64,000 bases of DNA from Promethearchaeota archaeon (GTDB taxonomy: Archaea; Asgardarchaeota; Lokiarchaeia; Sigyniarchaeales; SOKP01), in assembly GCA_011364925.1 (NCBI GenBank), contig RDOA01000015.1, forward strand, positions 1 to 64,000, written 5' to 3'. Shown here piece by piece: positions 44,091-53,259 of the stretch. Position 1 is the stretch's first letter. Every line of letters begins with the position of its first letter. A program made the translations under genes and the position numbers. The notes beneath the pieces were generated by a model that saw only the letters and a program-made list of their open reading frames with translations, was not told where the DNA came from and did not search any database.

Positions 44091-45047
44091 TTAAAAGTTG
44101 GAATAGATCATGAACTTATTTGCCGAACCTAAACTATATATTTCGAATTTTGATCCTTTCTTAGTCTCACAAAACATTTGGATCATAGGAAAGAGATAAA
44201 TTTGAGTAGTAATTTGAGCTTCTTTATCTTTATCGTAGGTTTTAAAATCGCTTCCTGCGGAACTGATTGTCTTTTTGATATTTTTATTCCAGTAACCTAA
44301 AGATGGCTCGGCTTTAGATTCTAATTCTTTAAAGTCATTAAATCTTATGCCTTCAACTTCTTCGATCATTTGGTGAAGGTCACGCTCAATCTCTTTTTCA
44401 TATTTCGTTTGAGCACTACTATGAAGAACTGGGATTCCTGTAACAACAGTTTTATAAGGAACTGGGAGAATTTGGTATTTGTACAAACTTTTATGTCCTC
44501 CACAATCTCTACACGGCTCTTTACTCGTGCCAGAGCCATAACAAACCCCACATGAATAAGAAAACGTTTTATCTTCTTTTTTTTGTTCTTCTCCCGTTAA
44601 GATACCCAACTTCTCTTCAATTTTTCCCGTTCCTTTGCATATTCTGCACTTATCTTCTATATATCCCTTACCATTACATTTTTTGCACGAGACAGCCTGA
44701 ATAGTCTCGTAGGTCGGTACTTTATCATCACCCTTCCAATTTTCTTTATTAACCTTCGATGTTCCCTTGAAAGAATAGAATGTTTCTCTCGGTACTTTTG
44801 GTGCAAGAACAGTTTTTTCTTCCGTTCCCTTGGGAACTGCGCCTACTGTTTTTTTAATCGCAAAATAGATTGCTGCTTCTTTTTGTGTGTCTTTGACATA
44901 TTCTGCTGCACTTATAGCATCTAAAGTAAAAACAGCACCTTTTGTGCCGAATTGTTTTTCCATTTTCTTTTTGTCATTTCTGACTGACTGAAGCTTCCAT
45001 TTTTCAAAAATATCGTCTAGATTAGGAGTTTTTATTCTCACTGACAT
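44091..45047 (-). CDS. DnaJ-type zinc-finger protein without a J domain
   Basis: The 318-residue protein has four CxxCxGxG-like repeats at residues 121-185 (CKKCNGKG, CRICKGTG, CGVCYGSG, CRDCGGHK). This is the cysteine-rich zinc domain of DnaJ, binding two zinc ions. There is no HPD-bearing J domain in front, and the C-terminal half (KYQILPVPYKTVVTGIP...) is unassigned, with LHQMIEEVEG and YWNKNIKKTI stretches. Such domains bind unfolded protein. It could be a substrate-binding co-chaperone or have another role. No DnaK or GrpE gene is nearby. It is divergent from the small gene at 45256. Confidence 0.8.
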   Translation of the reverse strand: MSVRIKTPNLDDIFEKWKLQSVRNDKKKMEKQFGTKGAVFTLDAISAAEYVKDTQKEAAIYFAIKKTVGAVPKGTEEKTVLAPKVPRETFYSFKGTSKVNKENWKGDDKVPTYETIQAVSCKKCNGKGYIEDKCRICKGTGKIEEKLGILTGEEQKKEDKTFSYSCGVCYGSGTSKEPCRDCGGHKSLYKYQILPVPYKTVVTGIPVLHSSAQTKYEKEIERDLHQMIEEVEGIRFNDFKELESKAEPSLGYWNKNIKKTISSAGSDFKTYDKDKEAQITTQIYLFPMIQMFCETKKGSKFEIYSLGSANKFMIYSNF

Positions 45048-45255
45048 AATTAATAATCTTCCATCTGGTTTAATTCTATAATTGAAATTGAATAATAAAC
45101 ATCTAGAATATAAGCTTAATTTTAAAACTATTTATCCTTTTTTTACACCATTTAGTTCAATTTTGAAATTGTAAATAGTTAAATTAGAGTAATTAAATTA
45201 TTTTATATAGAGTTAAAAAATATTCATGTTACAAAATCATATTCCAATTCTTATC

Positions 45256-45423
45256 ATGTCGTCAGAAGAGCGTCAAGCAGTCGAGTATTTTAAACAGTGG
45301 ATGAGCCCTAATGGTGGGGGTTTGGCACAGTGGATTGAGCATTTCTTAAATCAAGGCGATGAAGCGAAATTGAGACAAATTAAACAGGTTTATGACAAGA
45401 TAAAAGCTGTATTTGGTTTTTAG
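45256..45423 (+). CDS. Small hypothetical helical protein
   Basis: The 55-residue frame starts at an internal ATG (MSSEERQAVEYFKQWMSP) rather than the ATG at 45226, whose extra residues LQNHIPILI look unconserved. The chain is an amphipathic two-helix protein around a GGGLAQW loop, ending KIKAVFGF. It precedes the helicase gene by 63 bases. No family was recognised, and the codon pattern is believable but the length is short. Confidence 0.5.
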   Translation: MSSEERQAVEYFKQWMSPNGGGLAQWIEHFLNQGDEAKLRQIKQVYDKIKAVFGF

Positions 45424-45474
45424 GTTTTAAATTTATATTATTTTGGCGACACAATCAAGTGTATTATAAGATCA

Positions 45475-45479
45475 GTGAT
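45475..45479 (+). promoter_or_regulatory. GTGAT-type Shine-Dalgarno deciding the helicase start
   Basis: GTGAT lies 7 bases before TTG at 45487. A GTG start at 45475 would be the ribosome binding site itself. This favours the TTG. Confidence 0.45.
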
Positions 45480-45486
45480 TTTTCTT

Positions 45487-48153
45487 TTGATTACCATTTC
45501 TAGAGCCTATTTTATTGCTTTCGATAAAAATTGGGAGAGCAAAAAAGAACAAAGCTTTATTGTGAACTTCTTTTATTTGAAATCGTTTAAGAAGAAAAGC
45601 CAGACATATTCGTACATAAAAAAACCTTTTTTGAAAGGAATCGTAATCTTTGGATTAGACTTTAAAGACAAGATTCGTCCTGTTAGTTTTTCTAAGATAG
45701 AGGTAGATGGAAAATTAGAACCAATTAATCCACGACTTCTTAAAGGTTTTTTAATTGATGAGAGAAATAAGTTTATCGCTTTTTCAAGTCAAACTAACCA
45801 AGAAGAATTTACTCCTATCATAAAAATGCTTGAAAATCTTCAATATGATAATGATAAAATTATAACTATGACTTTTTGCAAATCATGCTTAAATGATAAA
45901 AAATTTACAATTTTAAGCGAAAAATCTAAGATTAAATCAGTAAATAATCAGTTTCTTTGTCCTGATTGTGCGTTAGATGCTGTAGTGAATCAAGCGCAAA
46001 CAATAGGAATCATATCATCTGATAAACTTAGTCCTAAGCTCAAAAATTTCTTCATGCACTTAATACTCAAGTTCCGAGATATAAATAGAATACTGAACAC
46101 TTTTAAAGCAGATTTCAACCCAATAAAAGACAGAGAAATGACTATTTATGATATCGAAAAAAATCCATCAATTAGTAAGAAATATCAAAATTATATGATT
46201 GATGATGTAAATATACCTACAAAATTTAATAATTTATTAAAAGAACTTAATATTTCAAAACTCCTACCAATACAAGCGATTTCAATAGAGAAGGGTTTAA
46301 TACACAATCACAAAAACCAATTAGTTATGGCTCCAACATCAGCAGGTAAAACTCTTATTGGTGAATTAGCAGGAGTATCAAGAATTCTAGAAGATCACCG
46401 GAAACTTTTGTATTTAGTACCAATTAGAGCCCTTGCAAGTTTAAGAACTGAAGAATTCAAAAATAAATATAAACCACTGGAATTGAAAATTATTAAAAGA
46501 ATAGGAGAATCAATATTAGAAAAAAAAGATTTAGAGACGATAGAGGAATTAACAGATGCTGATATAATCATTGCTACATATGAAGCAATTGACTATATTT
46601 TAAGAAGCGGAAATAAAGATAAATTGGGCTCTATAGGGACGATAATTATTGATGAAATTCAGACTTTAATTGACCAAGAGCGCGGATATATATTAGATGG
46701 GTTAATAGCTCGTCTAAAATCATTTTTTAAGGATACACAATATTTGTATTTAAGTGCGACAATAGGAGCACCAGAAGCCTTGGCTAAAAAACTGGACTGC
46801 ATTTTAATTAAGTACAACAATAGACCAGTTCCAATCGAACGGCATTTAATCCTTTGTTTGAACGAGGCTGTCAAATTAAGAATTCTGACTAAATTAGTGC
46901 GAGCAGCCTTCTTAGAACGCTCATCATATGGATTTAAAGGGCAATCTATAATATTTACAAATTCAAGAAAAAAGTGCGAGTCGTTAACGAATTATCTACA
47001 AAATAAAGGTTTAAAAGTAAAATCTTACCATTCAGGACTAACTAATGAAGAGAGAGCAGAAATTGAAAATGAATTTCAAAATCAATATATCTCTGCAGTT
47101 GTAGCAACTGCGGCTTTAGCTGCTGGTGTTGATTTACCCGCTAAGCAAGTAATTTTTGAATCCTTAACTATGGGTATAAATTTACTGACAGTTGCAGAAT
47201 TTGAACAGATGTTGGGAAGAGCGGGAAGGTTAAAAAAGCATGATATTGGAAGAGCATATCTTCTTGTCGAACCTGGAAAGATCTATTCTCATAAAACAAA
47301 AATTACTGAAGATAATATTGCTATTAATTTATTAAATGGAAAAATAAAAGATTATGAATTACAACCCGATGGAGATAAATCTTTAACTGAACTACTCGCT
47401 CTTGTTTCAATGTATCAAGATGGAATCGAACGAGAAAAAATTTATAGATTTAATGAGTATTTAATTAATTCCGATTATGAGATAGAGGAATTCTTAAAAA
47501 AACTAGTTAACTTTCAATTAGTTAAATTAGAGAGCAGATTTATTTTCAAATGTACCTTTTTAGGCCAATCAATCGCTAAATCTTTTCTTACCGTTGAAAA
47601 AAGCTTGGAAATTGTGGAGTTTCTTAAAAAAAAAGAAAAAACGATAGTTGATATTGTCCTTGAATTGAAACCGCTCAGAAATGTTTATCTAACAAAGAAA
47701 GTAGTTGCTGATTTATCAAAACACAGAGCTGCAAAGTATTCCTCAAATAATTTCTTTAGCGCTAGTGTTCTCTCGTTGATGGATGCAAATTATGTTAGAA
47801 AGAGGAAATCCTTCTCAGATGAGTTTATTGAATATGTAGTAAAATGGACTCAAGAGATTTTTAATTGTGAATGTAAGGATAAACCCTATTGTGAATGCGG
47901 TAGAATTAATCTGGAACGAATAATCTTAGACTTAAGGATTGAAAAAAGATTGTCAATTAGTGAAATTAGTGAATATCTCGAAGAAGAGCTAAAAATCTTA
48001 ATCTATAAAGGAGATATAACTGATTATTTAGAAAATTTAATCTATTCTTTCGAAAGTATACTTAATATTTCACAAGGTATCCCTAATTTGGACTCAGAAT
48101 ACGAGAAAGAAATCTCTCAGATTCCCAAAATTATTGAAAATATTAAAAATTGA
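45487..48153 (+). CDS. Ski2-like DEAD/DEAH-box helicase with N-terminal zinc region
   Basis: With the TTG at 45487 the protein has 888 residues. An N-terminal domain of about 240 residues contains FCKSCL and, later, FLCPDCAL, which may bind zinc; it resembles archaeal DUF5814-type helicases. The motor has the Q-like LPIQAISIEKG, motif I APTSAGKT, Ia PIRALASLR, II DEIQ (a DEVH/DEIQ variant), III LSATIGAPE, IV FTNSRKKCES, V ATAALAAGVDLPAKQ and VI QMLGRAGR. Ski2-like helicases unwind RNA or repair DNA. C-terminal CECKDKPYCECG is a further cysteine cluster. The longin-like gene follows on the same strand, 125 bases away. Confidence 0.9.
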   Translation: MITISRAYFIAFDKNWESKKEQSFIVNFFYLKSFKKKSQTYSYIKKPFLKGIVIFGLDFKDKIRPVSFSKIEVDGKLEPINPRLLKGFLIDERNKFIAFSSQTNQEEFTPIIKMLENLQYDNDKIITMTFCKSCLNDKKFTILSEKSKIKSVNNQFLCPDCALDAVVNQAQTIGIISSDKLSPKLKNFFMHLILKFRDINRILNTFKADFNPIKDREMTIYDIEKNPSISKKYQNYMIDDVNIPTKFNNLLKELNISKLLPIQAISIEKGLIHNHKNQLVMAPTSAGKTLIGELAGVSRILEDHRKLLYLVPIRALASLRTEEFKNKYKPLELKIIKRIGESILEKKDLETIEELTDADIIIATYEAIDYILRSGNKDKLGSIGTIIIDEIQTLIDQERGYILDGLIARLKSFFKDTQYLYLSATIGAPEALAKKLDCILIKYNNRPVPIERHLILCLNEAVKLRILTKLVRAAFLERSSYGFKGQSIIFTNSRKKCESLTNYLQNKGLKVKSYHSGLTNEERAEIENEFQNQYISAVVATAALAAGVDLPAKQVIFESLTMGINLLTVAEFEQMLGRAGRLKKHDIGRAYLLVEPGKIYSHKTKITEDNIAINLLNGKIKDYELQPDGDKSLTELLALVSMYQDGIEREKIYRFNEYLINSDYEIEEFLKKLVNFQLVKLESRFIFKCTFLGQSIAKSFLTVEKSLEIVEFLKKKEKTIVDIVLELKPLRNVYLTKKVVADLSKHRAAKYSSNNFFSASVLSLMDANYVRKRKSFSDEFIEYVVKWTQEIFNCECKDKPYCECGRINLERIILDLRIEKRLSISEISEYLEEELKILIYKGDITDYLENLIYSFESILNISQGIPNLDSEYEKEISQIPKIIENIKN

Positions 48154-48278
48154 TTTTATTATTGTAGAATTAAAATTTAATGATAAAGATTTAATAAATA
48201 TATTACTATTCGAATATTAATCGGTTACCAATATTTCTGATAAAAATGTAAGGATCAATTACAATTTTCTGTACTTAT

Positions 48279-49238
48279 ATGATTTATTCCATTTTTCTTT
48301 ATCAAAGCCACACTGGATTATTGATTTACGAAAAGAGTTTTCAAGATATTAGTGCGGGAAAAATGGAAATGTTTAGTTCTTTTTTCTCAGCGATTAAAAC
48401 TTTTGTTTCTGAACTTGTTTTAGGGGATTCTCAGGATCGCTCAAATGAATTGACAAACATCGAACTAAAAGATTATATCATTCTAATCACCTCTTTACCT
48501 AAAATTAAAGTCGATATGGCAATTATCGCTGATAAAGAAGATATTAAATCCATAAACAAAGTTATACCAAAATTAATTAAATTGTTAAACAAATACGAAC
48601 AACTATTTCTTTTATGGAATGGAAATAAGGATGAATTAACTATTTTAGATAACCCACTTACAGAATCAATTGTATCTAATGTAAAAGTTGTGAGAAAATC
48701 TTTGTTAGAACATCCTGGTCAGATGTTAAAATCAATTTGGGCGCATAAAAAGAAACTCTCAGAAGAAAACGTTGAAAATCTAATCCAAGAACGAGATTTA
48801 TTAATTTACAAAATTGAGAATATTGGGAATCTCCCAACTAAAATTGCTATGTCTAAAACCGTTATTGATTTATCAGAGAAATTAAACGATGAATTAACCT
48901 TTCTGAAATATCAGGATGAGATTATTAAGCTAAAAAATGAATTAAACGATGTTAAGTTCAAATTGAGCTATTACTTAGAAAAAACAAGAGAAGCTTTAAA
49001 TGAGGCTATATGTAAGTTAGGTGATAAACCACTTCATTTAGGCGATTTTAAAAGCACATATCTTAATTTGTATTCCTTTAGCACAAAGCTGAAATTAATA
49101 AAAGAAAGTGGTTGGGAAATCTATCGCGATTCTGCAACTAAATTAATTGAAAAAGACATGGTAAGTGAACATGATCTTTCTCAAATTATCCAAGATTTGT
49201 TAAAAATGAGTACTAATGTTGAAGATTATTTGAGTTAA
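48279..49238 (+). CDS. Longin-like domain protein with C-terminal coiled coil
   Basis: The 319-residue protein opens IYSIFLYQSHTGLLIYEKSF, then GKMEMFSSFFSAIKTFVSEL, with ELKDYIILITSLPKIKVDMAII strands. This is the strand-helix order of the longin/SRX-like domain frequent in Asgard archaea (residues 1-125). The second half is helical with coiled-coil stretches (EKLNDELTFLKYQDEIIKLK). Longin domains in eukaryotes act in vesicle traffic and bind small GTPases. Its stop is 28 bases from the stop of a DRG-like GTPase gene on the other strand, beyond which a second longin-like gene sits. The domain call is by fold pattern and is not proven. Confidence 0.66.
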   Translation: MIYSIFLYQSHTGLLIYEKSFQDISAGKMEMFSSFFSAIKTFVSELVLGDSQDRSNELTNIELKDYIILITSLPKIKVDMAIIADKEDIKSINKVIPKLIKLLNKYEQLFLLWNGNKDELTILDNPLTESIVSNVKVVRKSLLEHPGQMLKSIWAHKKKLSEENVENLIQERDLLIYKIENIGNLPTKIAMSKTVIDLSEKLNDELTFLKYQDEIIKLKNELNDVKFKLSYYLEKTREALNEAICKLGDKPLHLGDFKSTYLNLYSFSTKLKLIKESGWEIYRDSATKLIEKDMVSEHDLSQIIQDLLKMSTNVEDYLS

Positions 49239-49266
49239 CTATATCTATTTCAATTCATTCTAATTT

Positions 49267-50469
49267 TTATTTAGTATGTAATTCGATTATATCATTTTCT
49301 TTTAACTCGTAATTTAAACCAACTTTTTTCTTTTTTTGTTTTACGCCTTTCCGAATAACGATAGCATAATCGAATGATTCGTAAAAACTTCGATGTATTT
49401 TAATTGCTACATCCCTTATCGTAGGCTGAATTTGGATACAATCAAGAATAAGCGGTTTTTCTGCAATTACACCCTTATGCATAGTATAAATTTTGATTTT
49501 TTTTAAAAAGGTCAGTACGATTTTTCCAAAATCCTCTGGAATTTCCCCCTTTATAGCACTCGTCCCTATTACCAATGGGAACTGGTTAGAATAATAATTT
49601 TGTAATTCAAAAAATGTATTTTTGGTAAGTGATAAGTCTCCTTTAGTTCCCAATATGATAGCTTTCTTGTATGCTACAGAAGGATTTAGTGCATCTACAA
49701 CCTGATCAAGCTCAATCTGTCCAAAAATTTTAACAATCCCGTTCCGTATACCTCCAGCGTGAACTATTTCTGTAATTTTCTCTGTCAATTCTTCAAGATT
49801 ATTATTTTTTTTAGCTTCACTTGTTAAATAAAATACTTGAATTTTATTGGATCCTGTTTTTTCGATTGTAATTGGAGGAGGAGGGAGATTAATTCGTATG
49901 TGAGATTCACTTAATTCGTTAAGTAGCAAATTCATTTGCTCCTGATAATTACGTGATAAATCAACGCAAAAACATATTAGATCACATGCTCTTAATTGAG
50001 AAATTATTTCTTTGCCATTACCTATTCCGTTCGCTGCCCCTTCCATTATGGAAGGCATGTCTACTATTTGGTAACGAACTTTATTATACTCATAAATTCC
50101 TATTTCAGGTAAAGGTGTAAATTTGCCAATCTTTTCTTTTGCAGTTCCTGTTAATAAATTGAGAATAGAAGTTTTTCCTACTCCGGGAGTATGATAATCA
50201 CTTATTAGAATCAATTGGATTCCTTCTTTTTTTATAGAAAAGGGACTAACTTGCTTACCCATAGATTTACTACGAATTTTTTGAGCTTCTTGTTCTCTTC
50301 TAAGTTTAGCAAGCCGCGATTTGTTTAAGGCAACAATTTTCTCTGTAGCTTTGTGTTTTGGAACTAAGGAAAGAAATTCTTCTAAGCGGTTAATCCTTTC
50401 ATCAATCGTAGTAGCATCTAAATACTTTTGATAAGCGGCTTCAGCTTCTGGTCCTATATTTGAACTCAA
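49267..50469 (-). CDS. Divergent DRG/Obg-family GTPase with C-terminal TGS domain
   Basis: The 400-residue protein has the DRG start (ALNKSRLAKLRREQEAQ), a G domain at 80-330 and a C-terminal TGS (KIHRSFYESFDYAIV, KVGLNYELKENDIIEL). It fits DRG in order and length, but its GTP sites have changed. The P-loop is HTPGVGKTS, with histidine at the first glycine position. G3 is DMPS (137-140) instead of DxPG, and G4 reads TKGD. EGAANGIGNG is DRG-like. Typical DRGs bind ribosomes with DFRP partners. This paralogue is preceded by a longin-domain gene in the same operon (33 bases), so a different role is likely. Whether it hydrolyses GTP is uncertain. Confidence 0.82.
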   Translation of the reverse strand: MSSNIGPEAEAAYQKYLDATTIDERINRLEEFLSLVPKHKATEKIVALNKSRLAKLRREQEAQKIRSKSMGKQVSPFSIKKEGIQLILISDYHTPGVGKTSILNLLTGTAKEKIGKFTPLPEIGIYEYNKVRYQIVDMPSIMEGAANGIGNGKEIISQLRACDLICFCVDLSRNYQEQMNLLLNELSESHIRINLPPPPITIEKTGSNKIQVFYLTSEAKKNNNLEELTEKITEIVHAGGIRNGIVKIFGQIELDQVVDALNPSVAYKKAIILGTKGDLSLTKNTFFELQNYYSNQFPLVIGTSAIKGEIPEDFGKIVLTFLKKIKIYTMHKGVIAEKPLILDCIQIQPTIRDVAIKIHRSFYESFDYAIVIRKGVKQKKKKVGLNYELKENDIIELHTK

Positions 50470-50502
50470 TAAAAAAGACCTCTCTTAATTTGTATTTATA
50501 AT

Positions 50503-50958
50503 TCAAAAAATTGACCGGAATCTATCTTCGGTTTTTAGTTTTAAATCTCCTATTATTTCATTAATTCGAACTTCAAATTTTTGAAAGAATTTTTCTTTTT
50601 TTGAGAAAATATCGTTAAGAGAGTATCTATTTAAAAAACGGGAATTAACTTCCCTTAGATGTTTCTTTACAATGGTTGAATCTGTTTCTTTTTCAGTTAT
50701 TGCGAAAGATATCAAAGGTTGCTTGTTCGATTCGTCGTCTGGTAAAGAGATTAAATCACAATAACATACCAGTTTAAATGAGGCTAGAGAAATGACATTT
50801 ATATCATCACCAAATACTTCTGATGTGAAACTTTCGAGAGCAGAGAGAAAACCGGCTCTTAATTCGGGATCTAACCCCACTCCAGTATCTGAATCATAAT
50901 ACTTTATATTTAAAAGATTCCGTATCCCTAAATTTATTCCAAGTTCTAAGATGGCCAT
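50503..50958 (-). CDS. Longin-like domain protein upstream of the DRG-like GTPase
   Basis: The 151-residue protein reads IRNLLNIKYYDSDTGVGLDP, then ELRAGFLSALESFTSEVFGDD, ISLASFKLVCYCDLISLPD and PLISFAITEKETDSTIVKKH with a last helix. This is the layout of Asgard longin-like domains, with the typical helix that follows two strands (xGFLSALxSFxxE). It is transcribed before the GTPase gene with a 33-base gap, so both probably work together. The protein at 48279 shares the same helix pattern (SSFFSAIKTFVSEL). It has no membrane segment or signal peptide. Confidence 0.68.
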   Translation of the reverse strand: MAILELGINLGIRNLLNIKYYDSDTGVGLDPELRAGFLSALESFTSEVFGDDINVISLASFKLVCYCDLISLPDDESNKQPLISFAITEKETDSTIVKKHLREVNSRFLNRYSLNDIFSKKEKFFQKFEVRINEIIGDLKLKTEDRFRSIF

Positions 50959-51059
50959 TTTTCAAATTAGGTCAAATTTTAATTCTAACCTTATTAGGTT
51001 GTAAGTATAATAATAACTTTTTTGTTTTTTGATATAATATAATCGAGGTTTTATTAAAG

Positions 51060-51917
51060 TCATAGATTCATTTGGTTTTTATACGCATAGAAAGTGTTTT
51101 GTAGTAAGAAGCTAACAGTCATAGGACCCACGCCCCCGGGATTAGGTGTAATCCATGAGCACTTATCGAACACACCTTCATAGTCAACATCACCGCATGT
51201 TTTTCCGTTAACTCTATTCGTTCCTACATCTAGAATAACAACGCCTTCTTTTATTTTCTCTTTAGTTATGAAATTGGGTTGACCTACTGCGACTATTAAA
51301 AGATCTGCTTTCTTAATAAACTCATTTATATTCACTGTTGATGTATGGCAGATCGAAACAGTAGCATTTCTTTTTAAAAGCATAAATACTAATGGTTTAC
51401 CTACTAAATTAGACCGATTAATAATGACAGCGTATTTTCCTTTGATTTCTACATTATAGTGTTCTAAAAGAGAGATTATCCCTTTTGGAGTACATGGTAC
51501 GAGATCTTCCTTGTAGTCAAATAATTTCCCCCGATTGAACGGATGAAGTCCATCTACATCTTTTTGAGGACTTATTTTCTCAATAAATTCATTAGTAGAA
51601 TCTTTTAGTTCCTTTGGAAGAGGAAGTTGTAAAATTATACCATGAACAGAATTATCTTCATTGAACCGTTTTATTTCATTTAGTAAGGTTTCTTTTGAAG
51701 TCTCTTTCTCAAGATTTACAAGTAATGAATCTATTCCAACTTCAGAACAAGTTCTTCTCTTGATATTTAAATACAATTCTGAAGCAGGATTATTACCAAC
51801 AAGAATGCCCGCTAATTTTGGTTTCACACCAGTTTTTTTGGAAATCAATAGTACTTTCTCTTTTAATTCCAAGTTTAATTTTTGCGACAAGAGCTTTCCG
51901 TCTAATACTTTTCCCAT
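51060..51917 (-). CDS. folD: Methylenetetrahydrofolate dehydrogenase/cyclohydrolase FolD
   Basis: The 285-residue protein has all FolD landmarks: GILVGNNPASELYLNIKRRTCSEVGI with the catalytic lysine, VHGIILQLPLP, SPQKDVDGLHPFNRGKL, PCTPKGI, INRSNLVGKPLVFMLL, ATVSICHTST, and ITPNPGGVGPMTV. It interconverts methylene-, methenyl- and formyl-tetrahydrofolate in the cytoplasm using NAD(P). It supplies formyl-THF used by PurH (61116), so folate C1 chemistry is present rather than only methanopterin. Length and motifs are standard. Confidence 0.95.
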   Translation of the reverse strand: MGKVLDGKLLSQKLNLELKEKVLLISKKTGVKPKLAGILVGNNPASELYLNIKRRTCSEVGIDSLLVNLEKETSKETLLNEIKRFNEDNSVHGIILQLPLPKELKDSTNEFIEKISPQKDVDGLHPFNRGKLFDYKEDLVPCTPKGIISLLEHYNVEIKGKYAVIINRSNLVGKPLVFMLLKRNATVSICHTSTVNINEFIKKADLLIVAVGQPNFITKEKIKEGVVILDVGTNRVNGKTCGDVDYEGVFDKCSWITPNPGGVGPMTVSFLLQNTFYAYKNQMNL

Positions 51918-52020
51918 AATAATCTTTACTATCGAAAGTGTTAACTTAATTTAAATTATAAACAAGGTTTTAATAGAAATAAAAAGAATTATTATAAGCT
52001 TATTAAATGATAAAAAGAGT

Positions 52021-53130
52021 TTAAATTCTTCGACGACGCTGAATTATGTAAGCAATCAAAACAATTGCTCCAATAACTGTTAATAATATAATTAAAATTA
52101 TATAATTAAACTCGACCATGAATATATCTTCGTTCAATAAATCTAATAAACCTAGTGATTGTAAAATCTTGAATGCAGAATAAGTTGTACCAATAGAAGA
52201 AAATTTTTGATCAGTCCCTTCAATCGAATCGCCAAAACCACCATCAAGAAAATTTTGATGTTTTAAGACCCAATTTGAGGTTGCGTCTTTATTTAATTCA
52301 TTTATATCTATAATTTTAATTCCTTCAACGCAGAGAAGGGTACTTCCTAATAATGTAACTTCAGAAAATAGATCTGGTAAATATCCACCATAGTTATCAA
52401 GATTATTAGAATCTCCGATATAAAGCGACTTAAAGTAATCGAGTGTCGCAGTTGTGTTTACTAAATTACTAATTGTACCTAATTCGGTTGTTAAATAAAC
52501 CGCAAAATTGGTTGTTGTTAAAGTAGATGGTAGAGTTTGGTTTCCTCCATAGCCACCATCAGAATTATAGCATGATGAGATCCAATTTAAATGTGTTGTC
52601 TTATTTTTGACTGGTTCATTAAGCAAAGAATATATATTATAAATGTAGTATGTTGAAACCATGTTAGCATGCCCAGATTCGTTTGTGGGACTAAATCCTC
52701 CACCAATTTGGTAAGTTTCATTTATATATCTATAAATTTTATTATGAAGAGATGTATTTAATGCTGTACTTAATGGTTCCAATACATTTAAAGCTTCTAA
52801 GTTATATTTTATAGTGTATATATCGATTGTTTCAGAAGAAAACATTTGATTAATTTCATTTTTAAGGTAATTTTTCAATTTGAGGATGTCAACGCTTTTG
52901 GTCCCGCTAAATGCGTTATAATAGGCTATAATTTCTATTGCATTAGCAGTTTCTTGGGAATTAACGCCAAAACTTTGATCTTTATGTTGATATTTGTAAA
53001 TAAAATCAACTAGATAACTCTCACGGGTTTTCGCGAGCACGATAGGAGTGATACTTAACATTACTATAATAACTAAAAACACAAATGATAAATTTCGAAC
53101 TCTCTTATTCAAATCGAAGTGAAACCCCAA
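52021..53130 (-). CDS. Exported, membrane-anchored alpha/alpha-toroid protein (prenyltransferase/squalene cyclase-like repeats)
   Basis: The 369-residue protein has a signal or anchor (VRNLSFVFLVIIVMLSITPIVLA, near 11-33). Repeats carrying the QW-like or prenyltransferase-beta motif follow (NSDGGYGG, IGGGFSPT, LDGGFGDS, DNYGGYLPD), with hydrophobic helices between them. A C-terminal TM segment (FNYIILIILLTVIGAIVLIAYII) is followed by RRRRI, positive and so on the inside. The repeats fit the toroid fold of protein prenyltransferase beta subunits and terpene cyclases. An external location argues against prenylation of cytoplasmic proteins. Metal ligands or DxDD motifs were not seen. It is likely a surface binding protein or an orphan enzyme. 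Confidence 0.76.
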   Translation of the reverse strand: MGFHFDLNKRVRNLSFVFLVIIVMLSITPIVLAKTRESYLVDFIYKYQHKDQSFGVNSQETANAIEIIAYYNAFSGTKSVDILKLKNYLKNEINQMFSSETIDIYTIKYNLEALNVLEPLSTALNTSLHNKIYRYINETYQIGGGFSPTNESGHANMVSTYYIYNIYSLLNEPVKNKTTHLNWISSCYNSDGGYGGNQTLPSTLTTTNFAVYLTTELGTISNLVNTTATLDYFKSLYIGDSNNLDNYGGYLPDLFSEVTLLGSTLLCVEGIKIIDINELNKDATSNWVLKHQNFLDGGFGDSIEGTDQKFSSIGTTYSAFKILQSLGLLDLLNEDIFMVEFNYIILIILLTVIGAIVLIAYIIQRRRRI

Positions 53131-53259
53131 TCTGGTTTTAACTAAAATTTTAATTTTTTAAATTTAACGTATAATTAAAAATTAACGATCTTTTGTGTTT
53201 TCAGTCAGATTATCTAAGAAATTATATTAGAATAAGATGTAATTTGATAGAAGGTTAAA

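Noticed and set aside
43944-44132. TTG-started frame of 62 residues between the GH20-like and DnaJ-like genes
   Set aside because: It overlaps the end of the DnaJ-like gene by 42 bases, has no Shine-Dalgarno sequence and no recognisable family; possibly real but not supported.
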